In this document: piece by piece, positions 52,829 to 62,181 of the stretch
How positions within the stretch are numbered: the first letter of the stretch is position 1
Layout: every line of letters begins with the position of its first letter
Assembly: GCF_900099765.1 (NCBI RefSeq)
Contig: NZ_FNDX01000006.1
Coordinates: 124,001 to 188,000, forward strand
Direction of reading: 5' to 3'
DNA: 64,000 nt
Source of the DNA: Paenibacillus typhae
GTDB taxonomy: Bacteria > Bacillota > Bacilli > Paenibacillales > Paenibacillaceae
Notes under the pieces: model-generated
Told to the model about the DNA's origin: nothing
The model's input: the letters and a program-made list of their open reading frames with translations, nothing else
The model's database searches: none
Position numbers and translations under genes: made by a program

Positions 52829-53080
52829 GTGGCAAAAGCGAAAGTGGCCAAACGGCCGACGAGAGATGAATTTGTGCTGGAGGAGCTCGGCAACCAGTTG
52901 ACAGAAGCAATGCAGGAGGAGTCAGTGATCGTGCTGACCGTATGGGGAAAAGAAGAAGAGGTGCGCGGGCAGATTACCGGTATGGACTCCCGGACCGGCA
53001 AGGTGCATGTCAGCTTTAACGGGGAACTGCACAAGGTTCCGTTTATGGATATTATGGCAGTGAATTATCCGCGCGATTAG
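52829..53080 (+). CDS. YolD-like protein
   Basis: An 83-residue protein with the YolD-like pattern (VIVLTVWGKEEEVRGQITGMD and KVPFMDIMAVN). YolD-like proteins are often encoded next to UV-damage polymerases, but here it stands alone. The start is GTG with GGAGGTAAAGC upstream. Its role is not known. Confidence 0.85.
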   Translation: MAKAKVAKRPTRDEFVLEELGNQLTEAMQEESVIVLTVWGKEEEVRGQITGMDSRTGKVHVSFNGELHKVPFMDIMAVNYPRD

Positions 53081-53122
53081 CCGGGCAAGACAGCTTGACC
53101 GGATGACGATTCCAAATAACTG

Positions 53123-53147
53123 AACCCTTGGGCCGCCAAGGGTTTTT
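53123..53147 (+). terminator. Rho-independent terminator
   Basis: AACCCTTGG-4nt-CCAAGGGTT and a TTTG tail follow the YolD-like gene. Confidence 0.85.
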
Positions 53148-53287
53148 GTTATTGTCCGGCAGAGCTGTCCCGAGCATTAACGCATCCGGTATTATAGACT
53201 GCAAACGGCGCGTGTTATAATAGCTTTTATACATATTCAGCGGGTTATAATCTATTAAATGATACTGGGCAGAAAAGGGTGGGAAAC

Positions 53288-53761
53288 ATGCAGACAGGTA
53301 AAACAAACGCGCTGCGGATGCTGGATGCCAAGGGCATCCGCTATGAGGTGCATCATTATGATAACGAGGACGGGGCGATTCACGGAACCGCGGTGGCCGA
53401 AAAGATCGGTCTTGATCCGGATACGGTCTTTAAGACTTTGGTGGCACATAACGGACCCAATCTGTATGTGTTCGTCATTCCGGTAGGCGGGGAGCTGGAT
53501 CTGAAGAAGGCCGCCAAGGCTGCGGGAGAGAAGAAGATCGAGATGCTGCCGATGAAGGACCTGCTGAAGTGGACAGGGTATATCCGGGGCGGCTGCTCGC
53601 CGGTCGGGATGAAGAAGCTGTATCCGACTTTTATTGAGGAAAGCGCGGAGCTGTACGATACGATTGCGGTCAGTGCCGGCAAAATCGGCATGCAGATGGA
53701 GCTGGACCCGCAGGAGCTGGCCGGCATGACAGATGCCGTATTTTACGATCTGGTCAAATAG
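53288..53761 (+). CDS. ybaK: YbaK-type Cys-tRNA(Pro)/Cys-tRNA(Cys) deacylase
   Basis: A 157-residue protein of the YbaK/ProX family with KTLVAHNGPNLYVFVIPVGGELDLKKAAKAAGEKK, and the GYIRGGCSPVGMKK motif characteristic of YbaK. It removes cysteine wrongly attached to tRNA(Pro). The ATG at 53288 follows GGGTGGG; an in-frame GTG at 53279 overlaps that site. A two-way terminator follows. Confidence 0.93.
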   Translation: MQTGKTNALRMLDAKGIRYEVHHYDNEDGAIHGTAVAEKIGLDPDTVFKTLVAHNGPNLYVFVIPVGGELDLKKAAKAAGEKKIEMLPMKDLLKWTGYIRGGCSPVGMKKLYPTFIEESAELYDTIAVSAGKIGMQMELDPQELAGMTDAVFYDLVK

Positions 53762-53773
53762 GACGCAGGACAC

Positions 53774-53817
53774 AAAAAGCAGTGGCGCGGGAAAAATTCC
53801 TTCGGCCACTGCTTTTT
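53774..53817. terminator. Bidirectional terminator
   Basis: AAAAAGCAGTGGC pairs with GCCACTGCTTTTT, so both strands end in a T-run. It separates ybaK (+) from the YdcF-like gene (-). Confidence 0.88.
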
Positions 53818-53843
53818 ATTTAGTCCGCTGCCGGCCAGGCTGT

Positions 53844-54659
53844 CTATAACCTGGCCGCCAGCAGGCCAAGGTATTCCTTCAGCGCCACTCCGGTAGACTC
53901 CATCGATCCGGGTGAAGGGAACAGCTTGGAGAGGGTGAAGGAGCCTATGCGGCTGACCCTATAATCGCTCGGATAAGCCTGCGGGGATAACCCGGCGCTG
54001 CGGAATTCCTCCATGCCGCGCGCGATATGGAAGGCGGAGGTGACCAGCACCGGGCGGCTGAGCCCGTGCTCCTTCATCAGCGCTGCGGTAAACTCAGCGT
54101 TCTGCTCGGTGTTGAGCGACTGGTTCTCGGTCAGGATATCCTCTGCCGGAATGCCAAGGCCAATCAGCTGGCGCTTCGCAATGTCCGCTTCATTGCCGCT
54201 GTCGGCGAACACCTGGCCGCCGGTGAACAGCAGCGGCAGGCCGGTTTCCCTGTATAACCGGGCTGCCGTCAACAACCGGTTGGCCGCAGGCCCATACAGA
54301 TTGCCCTCGCCGTCAATATCCGGCGTTCCGCTTGTTGCCCCGCCGCCCAGTACGACGATCACATCGCCGTCGATCCGGGATGGCGGACTGTATTTACGCT
54401 CCAGGCTGCCCATCAGCAGACTTGACATCAGCGGTGTCATAGACAGGTAGAGCAGCAAGGTAATAACCAGCAGAGTGACGGCCGGACGGCGGTTTTTGCG
54501 CCAGATCCAGAGTGCAGCCGCAGTCAGCAGCAGGACGAACAGGCCCGGCGGCAGAATAAAGCTGTAGATGAATTTAATGAAATAGATCAGGAAGATGACC
54601 GCCTTTCCTTTTTGGTACAAGTATACAAGCTGCAGCCGGATTGTGCCATGCGGCCGCAT
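53844..54659 (-). CDS. YdcF/SanA (DUF218)-family membrane protein
   Basis: The frame gives 271 residues with two N-terminal membrane segments and a DUF218 domain with DGDVIVVLGGGATSGT, LPLLFTGGQ and ENQSLNTEQNAEF then VLVTSAFHIARGM. Members act in cell-envelope and peptidoglycan maturation. The start is doubtful. No good ribosome binding site precedes the ATG at 54659, and the family usually begins near the first membrane segment. AAAGGAAAGGCGG suggests a non-ATG start at about 54590 (the CTG before ATC TAT TTC). Confidence 0.85.
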   Translation of the reverse strand: MRPHGTIRLQLVYLYQKGKAVIFLIYFIKFIYSFILPPGLFVLLLTAAALWIWRKNRRPAVTLLVITLLLYLSMTPLMSSLLMGSLERKYSPPSRIDGDVIVVLGGGATSGTPDIDGEGNLYGPAANRLLTAARLYRETGLPLLFTGGQVFADSGNEADIAKRQLIGLGIPAEDILTENQSLNTEQNAEFTAALMKEHGLSRPVLVTSAFHIARGMEEFRSAGLSPQAYPSDYRVSRIGSFTLSKLFPSPGSMESTGVALKEYLGLLAARL

Positions 54660-54692
54660 GAAGAGGGGAACAGACAGTTACGGATCACCCGC

Positions 54693-54725
54693 TTAAAAAA
54701 CTGCGGTTTTCCATTAAAAAGCTGC
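54693..54725 (+). promoter_or_regulatory. Direct-repeat binding site for a YesN/AraC regulator
   Basis: TTAAAAAACTGC (54693-54704) and TTAAAAAGCTGC (54714-54725) are exactly 21 bp apart, two helical turns, as expected for AraC-type activators. A candidate promoter follows with TACAGT (54750-54755). The same 12-mer recurs at 59645 before the second binding-protein gene. Confidence 0.7.
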
Positions 54726-54812
54726 ATCTGTCCTGCCAGGCTTCTGTGGTACAGTAGTGGTGGGGCAATCCCGGAAGCGGCAGCAAGATGACATATACAC
54801 GGAGGAACAAGC

Positions 54813-56417
54813 ATGAACAGAAGCATACGTGTGGTACTGGCCGATGATGAGCCGGTCATTCTTCGCGGGCTCAAAAAACTGATCGCCTGGGAGTCGCTCG
54901 GCCTTGAAATCGTCGGGGAAGCAAGCGACGGGATTGAGCTGAAGACGCTGATAGACAGCGCTGCTCCCGATCTGATTATCAGTGACATTAGCATGCCGGG
55001 TTATTCAGGCATTGACATTATACGCGAGATTCATGAATCAGGCCGCTCCATCAAGGTGGTGTTCATCAGTGCTTATCAGGAGTTCGCTTATGCCCGGCAG
55101 GCGCTGCAGTACGGCGCGGTGGACTACCTGCTTAAGCCGGTCAATACCGGCCAGCTGGAACAGGCGGCAGGCAAGGCAGCCGCGCTGATCCGCCAGGAGT
55201 CGGAGGAGGAGCGGAACAAGGAGAGGCTGAAATCCTATGAACGTAAAAAGGTCTCGGGCACGATTGAAGAGCTGCTCGAACAGCTGACGGACGGCAACAA
55301 GGGGGCTGCAGTCACGCTGGCCCGGCTGGGGAATACGGCCATTACCCGCTTTGCTACCGTTTGTGCAGTGGAGATCGATGAATACAGCGGCGGCTCCTCC
55401 CGTTGGGAGGAGCATGAACGCAAGCTGGTGGAATTCGCGCTCAGCAATATTATCAAAGAGACGGTCGAAAGCAGCGGCAGCGGATATGTGTTCCGCAAGG
55501 GGGAACGGCTGTGTATGCTGCTGCAGCATGAGCAGGCTGAACAGCCGCTTGCTCTGTTGATTGATCTGCACCAGAAGATCAACAGCTATCTCAAGCTGCA
55601 GGTGACCATCGGCGTGGGCCTGCCGGGAGACGGAATGGAGGAGGCGGACGAATCCTACCGCAGCGCCTTGAAAGCGCTCAAATCCAAATATTTCTGCGGC
55701 TTGAACCGGGTTATCGCAGATGACGGCGCTGCTCAGGCTCATTCTTCACTGTCCTCGCCGGCCTTCCTGGCGGAGACTCAGCTGTCGCTGATAGAAGCGC
55801 TGAAGATGCTGGAGAAGGAGACTGCCGCCGGCCGGTGCAAAGAGCTGCTTGACCAGGTGGAGCAGCTCTCCGTCGGCAGCCCTGCCCAGGCGGTATCGCA
55901 CATCTACAATACGGTGCTCCAGCTGGAGCAGGAACTTGCCGAATACAGTGCGGATGCTGCCGCCCAGCAGGGCCCCAGCCCGCTGCTGCTGGAGCAGCTT
56001 ACTGCGGCTCCAACCTATGCTGCGCTGGGGGAGGCTTTCTGCAGCGTGGTACAGCAGCTGTACGACCAGCTGGCCGGCAGGCTGAGCGGCAAAGAGATGC
56101 CCCAGCTGCTCCAGGTCAAAGCTTATGTGGAGGAGCATTATGCCGAGAATATTACGCTGGAATCCATGGCAGCGATGCTGTACATGAACCCGTATTATTT
56201 CAGCAGCTTTTTCAAGAAGCATACCGGCCAGAACTTCAAGCACTATTTAACGGAGGTAAGGCTGAACCATGCCCGCCGGCTGCTGCTCCAGAGCAATCTG
56301 ATGATCTATGAAATCGCCGAGCTGGTCGGCTATAACAATGCCCGTCATTTCAGCGATATGTTCAAGAAGAAATTCGGCAGGCTGCCGCAGGAATATAAAC
56401 AGTCCTGGAAGCCTTGA
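54813..56417 (+). CDS. YesN-type response regulator with AraC DNA-binding domain
   Basis: A 534-residue regulator. The receiver domain has DDE (11-13), the phosphorylated Asp58 in LIISDISMPG and Lys108 in YLLKPVN. A long helical linker (about 130-420) leads to an AraC double helix-turn-helix (about 430-534) with MLYMNPYYFSSFFKKHTGQNFK. CGGAGGAAC precedes the ATG. Its kinase follows 33 bp downstream and the pair probably drives the importer genes that follow. Confidence 0.95.
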   Translation: MNRSIRVVLADDEPVILRGLKKLIAWESLGLEIVGEASDGIELKTLIDSAAPDLIISDISMPGYSGIDIIREIHESGRSIKVVFISAYQEFAYARQALQYGAVDYLLKPVNTGQLEQAAGKAAALIRQESEEERNKERLKSYERKKVSGTIEELLEQLTDGNKGAAVTLARLGNTAITRFATVCAVEIDEYSGGSSRWEEHERKLVEFALSNIIKETVESSGSGYVFRKGERLCMLLQHEQAEQPLALLIDLHQKINSYLKLQVTIGVGLPGDGMEEADESYRSALKALKSKYFCGLNRVIADDGAAQAHSSLSSPAFLAETQLSLIEALKMLEKETAAGRCKELLDQVEQLSVGSPAQAVSHIYNTVLQLEQELAEYSADAAAQQGPSPLLLEQLTAAPTYAALGEAFCSVVQQLYDQLAGRLSGKEMPQLLQVKAYVEEHYAENITLESMAAMLYMNPYYFSSFFKKHTGQNFKHYLTEVRLNHARRLLLQSNLMIYEIAELVGYNNARHFSDMFKKKFGRLPQEYKQSWKP

Positions 56418-56450
56418 CGGCATGATAATAGAGTTTAAGGGGGAGTATGC

Positions 56451-58205
56451 GTGCTGAACCGGGGGAGGAGCAGCAGTATTTTCGTCAAATTTTCGGCATC
56501 CTTTCTGCTGGTCGGGCTGATTCCGCTGCTGGCGCTCAGCTTTTTTTCCGTCAAGACCTTTTCCGGTTATGTGGAGCGCTATACGGCCAACAATCTGCAG
56601 CAGATGGTGCTGTATATGGGCTATAATCTCAACTCCGCGTTTAACCAGTACAATGAAATCTCCAAGCTGATGTACACCGGCCGTTACGACGGATACATCG
56701 ACAGCTACAGCCGCAACCAGACGGCGAATGTCAATGAGCTGGGGCAGATTAATGCCATCCCGATTGACAGCTTCCTCAAAACGCTGCTGTTCAGCGATTC
56801 CTATATTACCGGTGTGCAGTTTGTAAGGAGTGCGGACGGCAAGGTATACTCGCAGCAGAAGGAGAACCGCTCGCTGGTAACGGACGACTTCGCCCGGCCG
56901 GAGTGGCTGGCGGCCATGGCTAAAGATCCGGCCAAAGCAGCGGTATTTCCGGCACATACGGATGATTACTTTTTTGACTCTCACAAAACCGTATTCACCA
57001 TCGGCCGCACCCTGATCGATACCTCGGGCAGAGTGTCCCGGGAGCCCAAGGTGGTTGGGACCCTTTTCCTGGACATCGACACCTCGCTGTTCCAGCAATT
57101 TATCGGGGAGCTCAGTCTCGGCGCCAAGGATGAGCTGTACCTGCTGGACGGCCAGGGCAGAGTGTATTTCAGCAATCAGAATGTGGCTCCGGGGGCAGTA
57201 GTAGAGCCCGTGCTGGATGATAAGGAGCGGATCACACTCAGTCAGGAGATCCCTTTTCTGGACGGGCAGATTATCGCCGGAATCCACCGCGGCAGCCTGT
57301 TCGAGCAGCTGCTGTCGGCAAGGATGACTGTATATACCGCCATTGCAATCTGCGCGGTTGTGATGATTGTAATGGGGGCGTGGTTTTCCCGCCGCCTGGC
57401 TGCACCGATCAGGGAGCTGATCAGGCAGATGACGGTGGTGGAGTCAGGCAACCTGGATACCCAGCTGACAGTGAACAGCAATGATGAGATGGGCCGGCTG
57501 GCCCATGGGTTTAACCGGATGGTGGAGCGCCTCAAAATTCATATTGACGAAGCCTATGTGGCCCAGATCAAGCAGAAGCAGACCGAGCTGAACGCGCTGA
57601 AAAGCCAGATCCGGCCGCATTATCTATACAACACCCTGGAGGTTATCCGCATGAATGCAGTGGATAAGGAGGCCGGGGAAGTGGCGGATATGATTCTGGC
57701 CCTCTCGGATCAGCTGAAGTATGTAATCGATTACGGGGAGGACCGGGTCAGCCTCGGCAGCGAGCTTAATCATCTTCATAATTATTTCTACATTATTTCC
57801 GTCCGGTATGAAAACCGGTATACGCTTCAGCAGGAAATTCCGCAGGATATTGATTTGGACTGGCCTGTGCTGAAGCTGTCGCTGCAGCCGGTGGTCGAGA
57901 ATGCTGTACAGCATGGTCTGCGCCAGAAGGGCAAGGGAACAATAGGCATCACGGTTGAGCGTAGGGGACACGTAATGGCTGTCACCATTTATGATGACGG
58001 CATCGGGATGAGCCGGGAGACACTGGCACAGCTTCACCGGAATCTGGAAGACCCCGCCGCCCCCAGCAAAAATGTAGGCCTGAAAAATGTCCATGAACGT
58101 ATCCGTTCCAGCTTCGGGGATGAGTATGGCCTTACCGTCAGCAGCCGGGAGCATATCGGAACATCCGTTACCCTGCTGTTTCCTGTTATTGAACAAAGAT
58201 CGTAG
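56451..58205 (+). CDS. YesM-type sensor histidine kinase
   Basis: A 584-residue membrane kinase. Two membrane segments (about 11-32 and 288-308) bracket an extracellular Cache-like sensor. HAMP is followed by the His_kinase domain with His390 in QIRPHYLYNTLE, then the N box VVENAVQHG and G box DDGIGM. GTG start after AAGGGGGAG. It signals to the YesN regulator upstream, probably when a solute-binding lipoprotein has bound a sugar. Confidence 0.95.
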   Translation: MLNRGRSSSIFVKFSASFLLVGLIPLLALSFFSVKTFSGYVERYTANNLQQMVLYMGYNLNSAFNQYNEISKLMYTGRYDGYIDSYSRNQTANVNELGQINAIPIDSFLKTLLFSDSYITGVQFVRSADGKVYSQQKENRSLVTDDFARPEWLAAMAKDPAKAAVFPAHTDDYFFDSHKTVFTIGRTLIDTSGRVSREPKVVGTLFLDIDTSLFQQFIGELSLGAKDELYLLDGQGRVYFSNQNVAPGAVVEPVLDDKERITLSQEIPFLDGQIIAGIHRGSLFEQLLSARMTVYTAIAICAVVMIVMGAWFSRRLAAPIRELIRQMTVVESGNLDTQLTVNSNDEMGRLAHGFNRMVERLKIHIDEAYVAQIKQKQTELNALKSQIRPHYLYNTLEVIRMNAVDKEAGEVADMILALSDQLKYVIDYGEDRVSLGSELNHLHNYFYIISVRYENRYTLQQEIPQDIDLDWPVLKLSLQPVVENAVQHGLRQKGKGTIGITVERRGHVMAVTIYDDGIGMSRETLAQLHRNLEDPAAPSKNVGLKNVHERIRSSFGDEYGLTVSSREHIGTSVTLLFPVIEQRS

Positions 58206-58232
58206 TCTACTGTAAGGGAGCGCAAGCGGTGT

Positions 58233-59549
58233 ATGTACAAGTTTAGCAAAAGAAAAACGGCAGCGGGTATTCTCACCCTCGCGATCCTTGCCTCCTGCAG
58301 CACGGGCCGCTCCGGGGATGAGGGCGGGGGAGAGGAGGAATCTCTCCGGCCGGTCACCTTTTCCATTGCTTATGCTGCCGGGGATATGGCGACGACTCAG
58401 GCACTGAAGGCGGTTATTGCCGCCTATATGCAGGCTCATCCCCATGTGACGATCAAGGACCTCAGCGAAATTTCCTCCAGCGCCTATCTGGACTGGCTGA
58501 AAATAAAGGATGCCGTCGGCGAGTTTCCCGATCTGCTGGAGATGCGTGATACAGAGGCCTTCGCCGCTGCAGGCAAAATCGCCCCGCTCCCGAAGGAGCT
58601 GGTGGAGCTTCTGGACCATCCTGTACAGGTGTACGGACAAGTGTGGAACGCTCCGCTGTATGAAACCCCGCCGCAGGGCATCATCTACAGCAAAAAAGCT
58701 TATGCGGCAGCCGGAATTACCAGTCTTCCGCAAACCTATGATGAGTTTCTGGACGTGCAGGAGAAGCTGAAGGCCTCCGGCATTACACCGCTGGTGGCCG
58801 GGGGGAAGGATCTGTTTCACCTGGGCTTCTGGATCAATAAATTTCTGATCGATAATGTGTATGCCGCTGATCCGGACTGGAACGAACAGAAAACGGCCGG
58901 CAAGACCAGCTTTACCGATGCCAATGTGATACAGGCCGTAAGCGACTTCAAGCAGCTGTTCACCCGTTATGTTGATCCAAGCTGGCAGAATATCGGCGAT
59001 AACCAGACCGTATCCTTCCTTGTGTCAGGGAAAGCGGCCCAGCTCTACTCGGGGCCCTGGATGTTCTCGCCGATTGCAGCTGCGGACCCTGCCTTTGAAT
59101 TCGGCTTCTATGCGGTGCCGGACCGCACCGGGCAGGTCAAGGTGACCGGCCTTCCTTCGCTTGCCGGCTGGTCCTTCTCGACGGAAGCCGCCGGTGATCC
59201 GGTAAAGGCAGCAGCGATTACGGATTTCCTGCAATTTTTCTTCAGTCCTGAGCAGTACGGCACCTTTCTGGCGGCAATTAACGGGATTCCGGCCACCATA
59301 GTTAAACCGGTCTATCCGGTCAGTGAGCCGATGCAGGAGGCGCTGCGTATTCTTGACGACCCGCAGACTGTGAAATCAAGGATGATCAACAACTGGTGGG
59401 GCGGCAATACCATTCCGCAGCAGTTCCGCAACTGGTACTATAAGCTGCTGGAGGAGCTCGTTGTCAGAAATGGCGATGTAAGCAGCGCAATGAAAGAAGC
59501 AGACCGGGAATATGACCGGCAGGCGCGGGAAGAGGGCTTGAAGGAATAG
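58233..59549 (+). CDS. Sugar ABC solute-binding lipoprotein, first copy
   Basis: A 438-residue family 1 extracellular binding protein with a lipoprotein signal ending LASC (about Cys21). It follows the kinase by 27 bp and is separated from the second copy by a terminator. VTIKDLSEISSSAYLDWLKI, MINNWWGGNTIPQQFRNWYY and other stretches are shared with the second copy. Because it is coupled to the sensor, it may deliver a ligand signal; that is inferred. It lacks a strong ribosome binding site (AAGGGAG is 13 nt away). Confidence 0.92.
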   Translation: MYKFSKRKTAAGILTLAILASCSTGRSGDEGGGEEESLRPVTFSIAYAAGDMATTQALKAVIAAYMQAHPHVTIKDLSEISSSAYLDWLKIKDAVGEFPDLLEMRDTEAFAAAGKIAPLPKELVELLDHPVQVYGQVWNAPLYETPPQGIIYSKKAYAAAGITSLPQTYDEFLDVQEKLKASGITPLVAGGKDLFHLGFWINKFLIDNVYAADPDWNEQKTAGKTSFTDANVIQAVSDFKQLFTRYVDPSWQNIGDNQTVSFLVSGKAAQLYSGPWMFSPIAAADPAFEFGFYAVPDRTGQVKVTGLPSLAGWSFSTEAAGDPVKAAAITDFLQFFFSPEQYGTFLAAINGIPATIVKPVYPVSEPMQEALRILDDPQTVKSRMINNWWGGNTIPQQFRNWYYKLLEELVVRNGDVSSAMKEADREYDRQAREEGLKE

Positions 59550-59577
59550 CAGAAATTTAGCTGAATAACGGACATGC

Positions 59578-59606
59578 GAGGGGGATCTGCGGATCTCCCT
59601 CTTTTT
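59578..59606 (+). terminator. Terminator between the two binding-protein genes
   Basis: A 10-bp stem (GAGGGGGATC with GATCTCCCTC, one G-U pair) with a TGCG loop and TTTTT tail. It splits the locus into a sensing unit and a transport unit. Confidence 0.88.
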
Positions 59607-59644
59607 GTATCATGGAGATTTATTAAAATTACCGCATACGGAGC

Positions 59645-59686
59645 TTAAAAAACTGCATTCAACCCTTGAGTGCAGAATGCTATCCT
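59645..59686 (+). promoter_or_regulatory. Activator site and promoter of the transport unit
   Basis: TTAAAAAACTGC (59645-59656) repeats the motif found upstream of the response regulator gene. Overlapping it, CTGCATTCAA-CCC-TTGAGTGCAG forms a 10-bp inverted repeat (59653-59675). TTCAAC and TATCCT 17 nt apart (59658-59686) are a candidate promoter. Confidence 0.55.
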
Positions 59687-59695
59687 GTAATCACA

Positions 59696-59709
59696 AGGAA
59701 ACGCTTTCT
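59696..59709 (+). promoter_or_regulatory. Catabolite-responsive (cre) site candidate
   Basis: AGGAAACGCTTTCT matches the CcpA consensus at 12 of 14 positions and lies about 10-25 bp after the predicted start of transcription, a position where CcpA represses. Confidence 0.65.
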
Positions 59710-59782
59710 AAGATGATGCGCACATCGGGTGCTGTTTCCCAGGCTTTAATCCATCTTCAGTCTCATAGGGGGTCTTGTTCAT

Positions 59783-61135
59783 ATGTATAAGAAATCAGTA
59801 ACCGCATTGTCTGCAACCCTTCTGGCCGCAACGGCCATTCTGTCGGCTTGCGGAAGTAACAATAACGCTTCAAATACTGCTAACAACGGAAATAACACAG
59901 CAGCAACTAATGCACCAGCGGCAACAACGGACGCCAAAAAAGAAGTGCAGTTCTCCATCGGCTATGCGTCCGGCGACCCGGCGACCAAAGAGGCGATTGC
60001 AGAAGCCGTCAAGGCTTTCATGGAAGCCAATCCTAACGTCAAAATCAAAGACATCAGCGAAACCTCTTCAGCGGCTTATCTGGACTGGCTCAAAACCAAG
60101 GATGCCGTCGGCGAATTCCCGGATCTCGTTGAAATCCGTGACACCCAGGTGTTTGCAGATGCCGGCAAAATTGTCGAGCTGCCTGCCGATCTGGCCGAGC
60201 TGTTTGACAATCCGCCGCAGGTTGACGGTAAGGTGTGGAATGCTCCGATGTCGGTAAACGTGCCGCAAGGCATTATCTACAGTAAAAAAGCATATGCCGA
60301 TGCCGGCATCACCGAGCTTCCCAAAACGTATGACGAGTTTCTCGCGATCCAGGAGAAGCTGAAGGCCAGCGGCATCACCCCGCTTGTTGTCGGCGGCAAG
60401 GATATTTTCCATATGGGCTTCTGGGTGAACAAATTCCTGATTGATGATGTGTATTCTAAGGACCCGGACTGGAACTCCAAGCGTACGGCCAAGACAGTCA
60501 GCTTCACGGACGCCAATGTTGTACAGGCAATGACAGACTTTAAGGACCTGTTCACTAACTATGTGGACAAAGGCTGGCTCAGCACCGGGGATAACCAGAC
60601 GGCTTCCATTCTCGTAGCAGGCAAAGCGGCCCAGCTCTATTCCGGCACCTGGATGTTTACGCAGATTCAGGAGGCAGATCCAAGCTTTGAATTCGGCTTC
60701 TATGCCATTCCTGACCGTGAAGGCAAAGTGAACGTAATCGGTCTGCCGTCGCCGGCCGGCTGGTCGCTTTCTGCTGAAGCTGCCAAGGATGCGGACAAAA
60801 CAGAGGCGATCAAGGATTTTATCCGCTTCTTCTTTGCACCTGAGCAATATGCCAAATATCTGGCCAGCATCAACGCCATTCCTTCCACCAAAGAGAAGGT
60901 TACTTATGAAACCGGAGAACAAATGCAGGTGGCTCTTGATCTGATTGCCGACCCGAATGTCACCAAATCGCTGGCAATCAACAACTGGTGGGGCGATAAC
61001 CTGATTCCTCCGCAGTTCCGCAACTGGTTCTACAAGCTGCTGCAGGATCTGGTCGTGAAGGACGAGAACGTCACCGATTACATGAAGCAGGCCGACACCG
61101 AATATGACGCTCAGGTGAAAGCGAACCAGCAATAA
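59783..61135 (+). CDS. Sugar ABC solute-binding lipoprotein, second copy
   Basis: A 450-residue binding protein with signal ending LSAC (about Cys22) and an Asn/Thr/Ala-rich spacer. It closely resembles the first copy along its full length, for example VKIKDISETSSAAYLDWLKT and LAINNWWGDNLIPPQFRNWF. TAGGGGGTC precedes the ATG. It leads the transport unit with its own promoter and cre site, and the permeases follow. It is the likely transport partner for a sugar or oligosaccharide. Confidence 0.95.
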   Translation: MYKKSVTALSATLLAATAILSACGSNNNASNTANNGNNTAATNAPAATTDAKKEVQFSIGYASGDPATKEAIAEAVKAFMEANPNVKIKDISETSSAAYLDWLKTKDAVGEFPDLVEIRDTQVFADAGKIVELPADLAELFDNPPQVDGKVWNAPMSVNVPQGIIYSKKAYADAGITELPKTYDEFLAIQEKLKASGITPLVVGGKDIFHMGFWVNKFLIDDVYSKDPDWNSKRTAKTVSFTDANVVQAMTDFKDLFTNYVDKGWLSTGDNQTASILVAGKAAQLYSGTWMFTQIQEADPSFEFGFYAIPDREGKVNVIGLPSPAGWSLSAEAAKDADKTEAIKDFIRFFFAPEQYAKYLASINAIPSTKEKVTYETGEQMQVALDLIADPNVTKSLAINNWWGDNLIPPQFRNWFYKLLQDLVVKDENVTDYMKQADTEYDAQVKANQQ

Positions 61136-61247
61136 GCAGCACCGGATTACAGGTAAAAAAAGAAAAGCTGCCCGGGGGAGGGAAGTCCTGCTATTGAGCG
61201 GGCCCAGACCTTCTTTCCGGGGAGCATCTCCGGGAGGGAGAGCATCC

Positions 61248-62180
61248 ATGTCTACAGCATTGCAACAGACAGACAAGCCGCTTGCGGCGCTTAAGCCCAA
61301 GAAAAAGAAGCAGTGGCAGTCCTATGCGCTGATGTTTATTTTGCCGTCTTTTCTGATCTATACGCTGTTTGTCATCGTGCCGACAGCAGGCAGTATTTAT
61401 CTCAGCTTCACCTCATGGGATGGTATAAGTGAGGATATGCGGTATATCGGGTTCGCCAATTTTGTGGAAATCTGGCACAGCCCCCGCGTACACAATGCAC
61501 TTAAAAACACGCTGGTCATGACCATCAGCCTGGTGGTACTCGAAAATATCGCAGCGATTGCCATGGCGATTCTGGTGGATAAGGTCCGCTGGTTCCGCAA
61601 TCTGTTCAGAAGTATTTTTTATTTCCCGACACTGCTGAGCGGGATCGTAATGGGCTTTGTGTGGGCAATGATCCTGAATTATAATTTCGGCGTGTTCAAT
61701 CAGATTCTTGATGCAGTCGGACTGGGCAGCTGGGTGGTTGACTGGCTGGGCAATCCGAAATACGCCATGCTTTCGATTATTTTGTCTACGGTCTGGAAAG
61801 GCGCGGGCTATTACATGATTATTTATCTGGCCGGGCTGCAGGGCATTCCGCCTGAGCTGAATGAGGCGGCCAGCATTGACGGGGCGAACGGCTTCCAGCA
61901 GTTCCGGCACATCACCTTCCCGCTGCTGGCCGGTTCAATGACGGTATGTATGGTACTGTCGATGATCAGCGCGCTGAAGATTTTTGACCAGATTGCGGTC
62001 ATGACGGATGGAGGTCCGGGCTTTGAGACCGAGACATTGACCTATATTATTTACAAAGTCGGCTTTGGCGAGCTGCGGCAGGGCTTTGGTACGGCGCTGG
62101 CCATGGTGCTGTTCCTGATCATTATGCTGATTACAGTCATTCAAGTGAAATTCCTCCGGAAACGGGAGGTGCAGATGTAG
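61248..62180 (+). CDS. Sugar ABC permease (MalF/UgpA type)
   Basis: A 310-residue permease with six membrane segments and the EAA loop NEAASIDGANGFQQFRHITFP. The ATG at 61248 follows GGGAGGGAG; an in-frame TTG at 61194 is possible but less conserved. It is paired with the next permease. No ATPase gene is present, so an MsmX-like shared ATPase is expected. Confidence 0.94.
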   Translation: MSTALQQTDKPLAALKPKKKKQWQSYALMFILPSFLIYTLFVIVPTAGSIYLSFTSWDGISEDMRYIGFANFVEIWHSPRVHNALKNTLVMTISLVVLENIAAIAMAILVDKVRWFRNLFRSIFYFPTLLSGIVMGFVWAMILNYNFGVFNQILDAVGLGSWVVDWLGNPKYAMLSIILSTVWKGAGYYMIIYLAGLQGIPPELNEAASIDGANGFQQFRHITFPLLAGSMTVCMVLSMISALKIFDQIAVMTDGGPGFETETLTYIIYKVGFGELRQGFGTALAMVLFLIIMLITVIQVKFLRKREVQM

Positions 62181-62181
62181 C

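Noticed and set aside
53255..53809. A 184-codon minus-strand frame opposite ybaK
   Set aside because: Runs through a two-way terminator and has no start signal or family motif.
56247..58820. Long minus-strand frames (346 and 398 codons) across the sensor kinase and binding-protein genes
   Set aside because: They overlap genes with clear domain motifs and show no domain or ribosome binding site of their own.
60068..61300. A 410-codon minus-strand frame across the second binding-protein gene
   Set aside because: Antisense shadow of a strongly conserved gene; a similar shadow occurs opposite the paralogue, as expected from shared codon bias.
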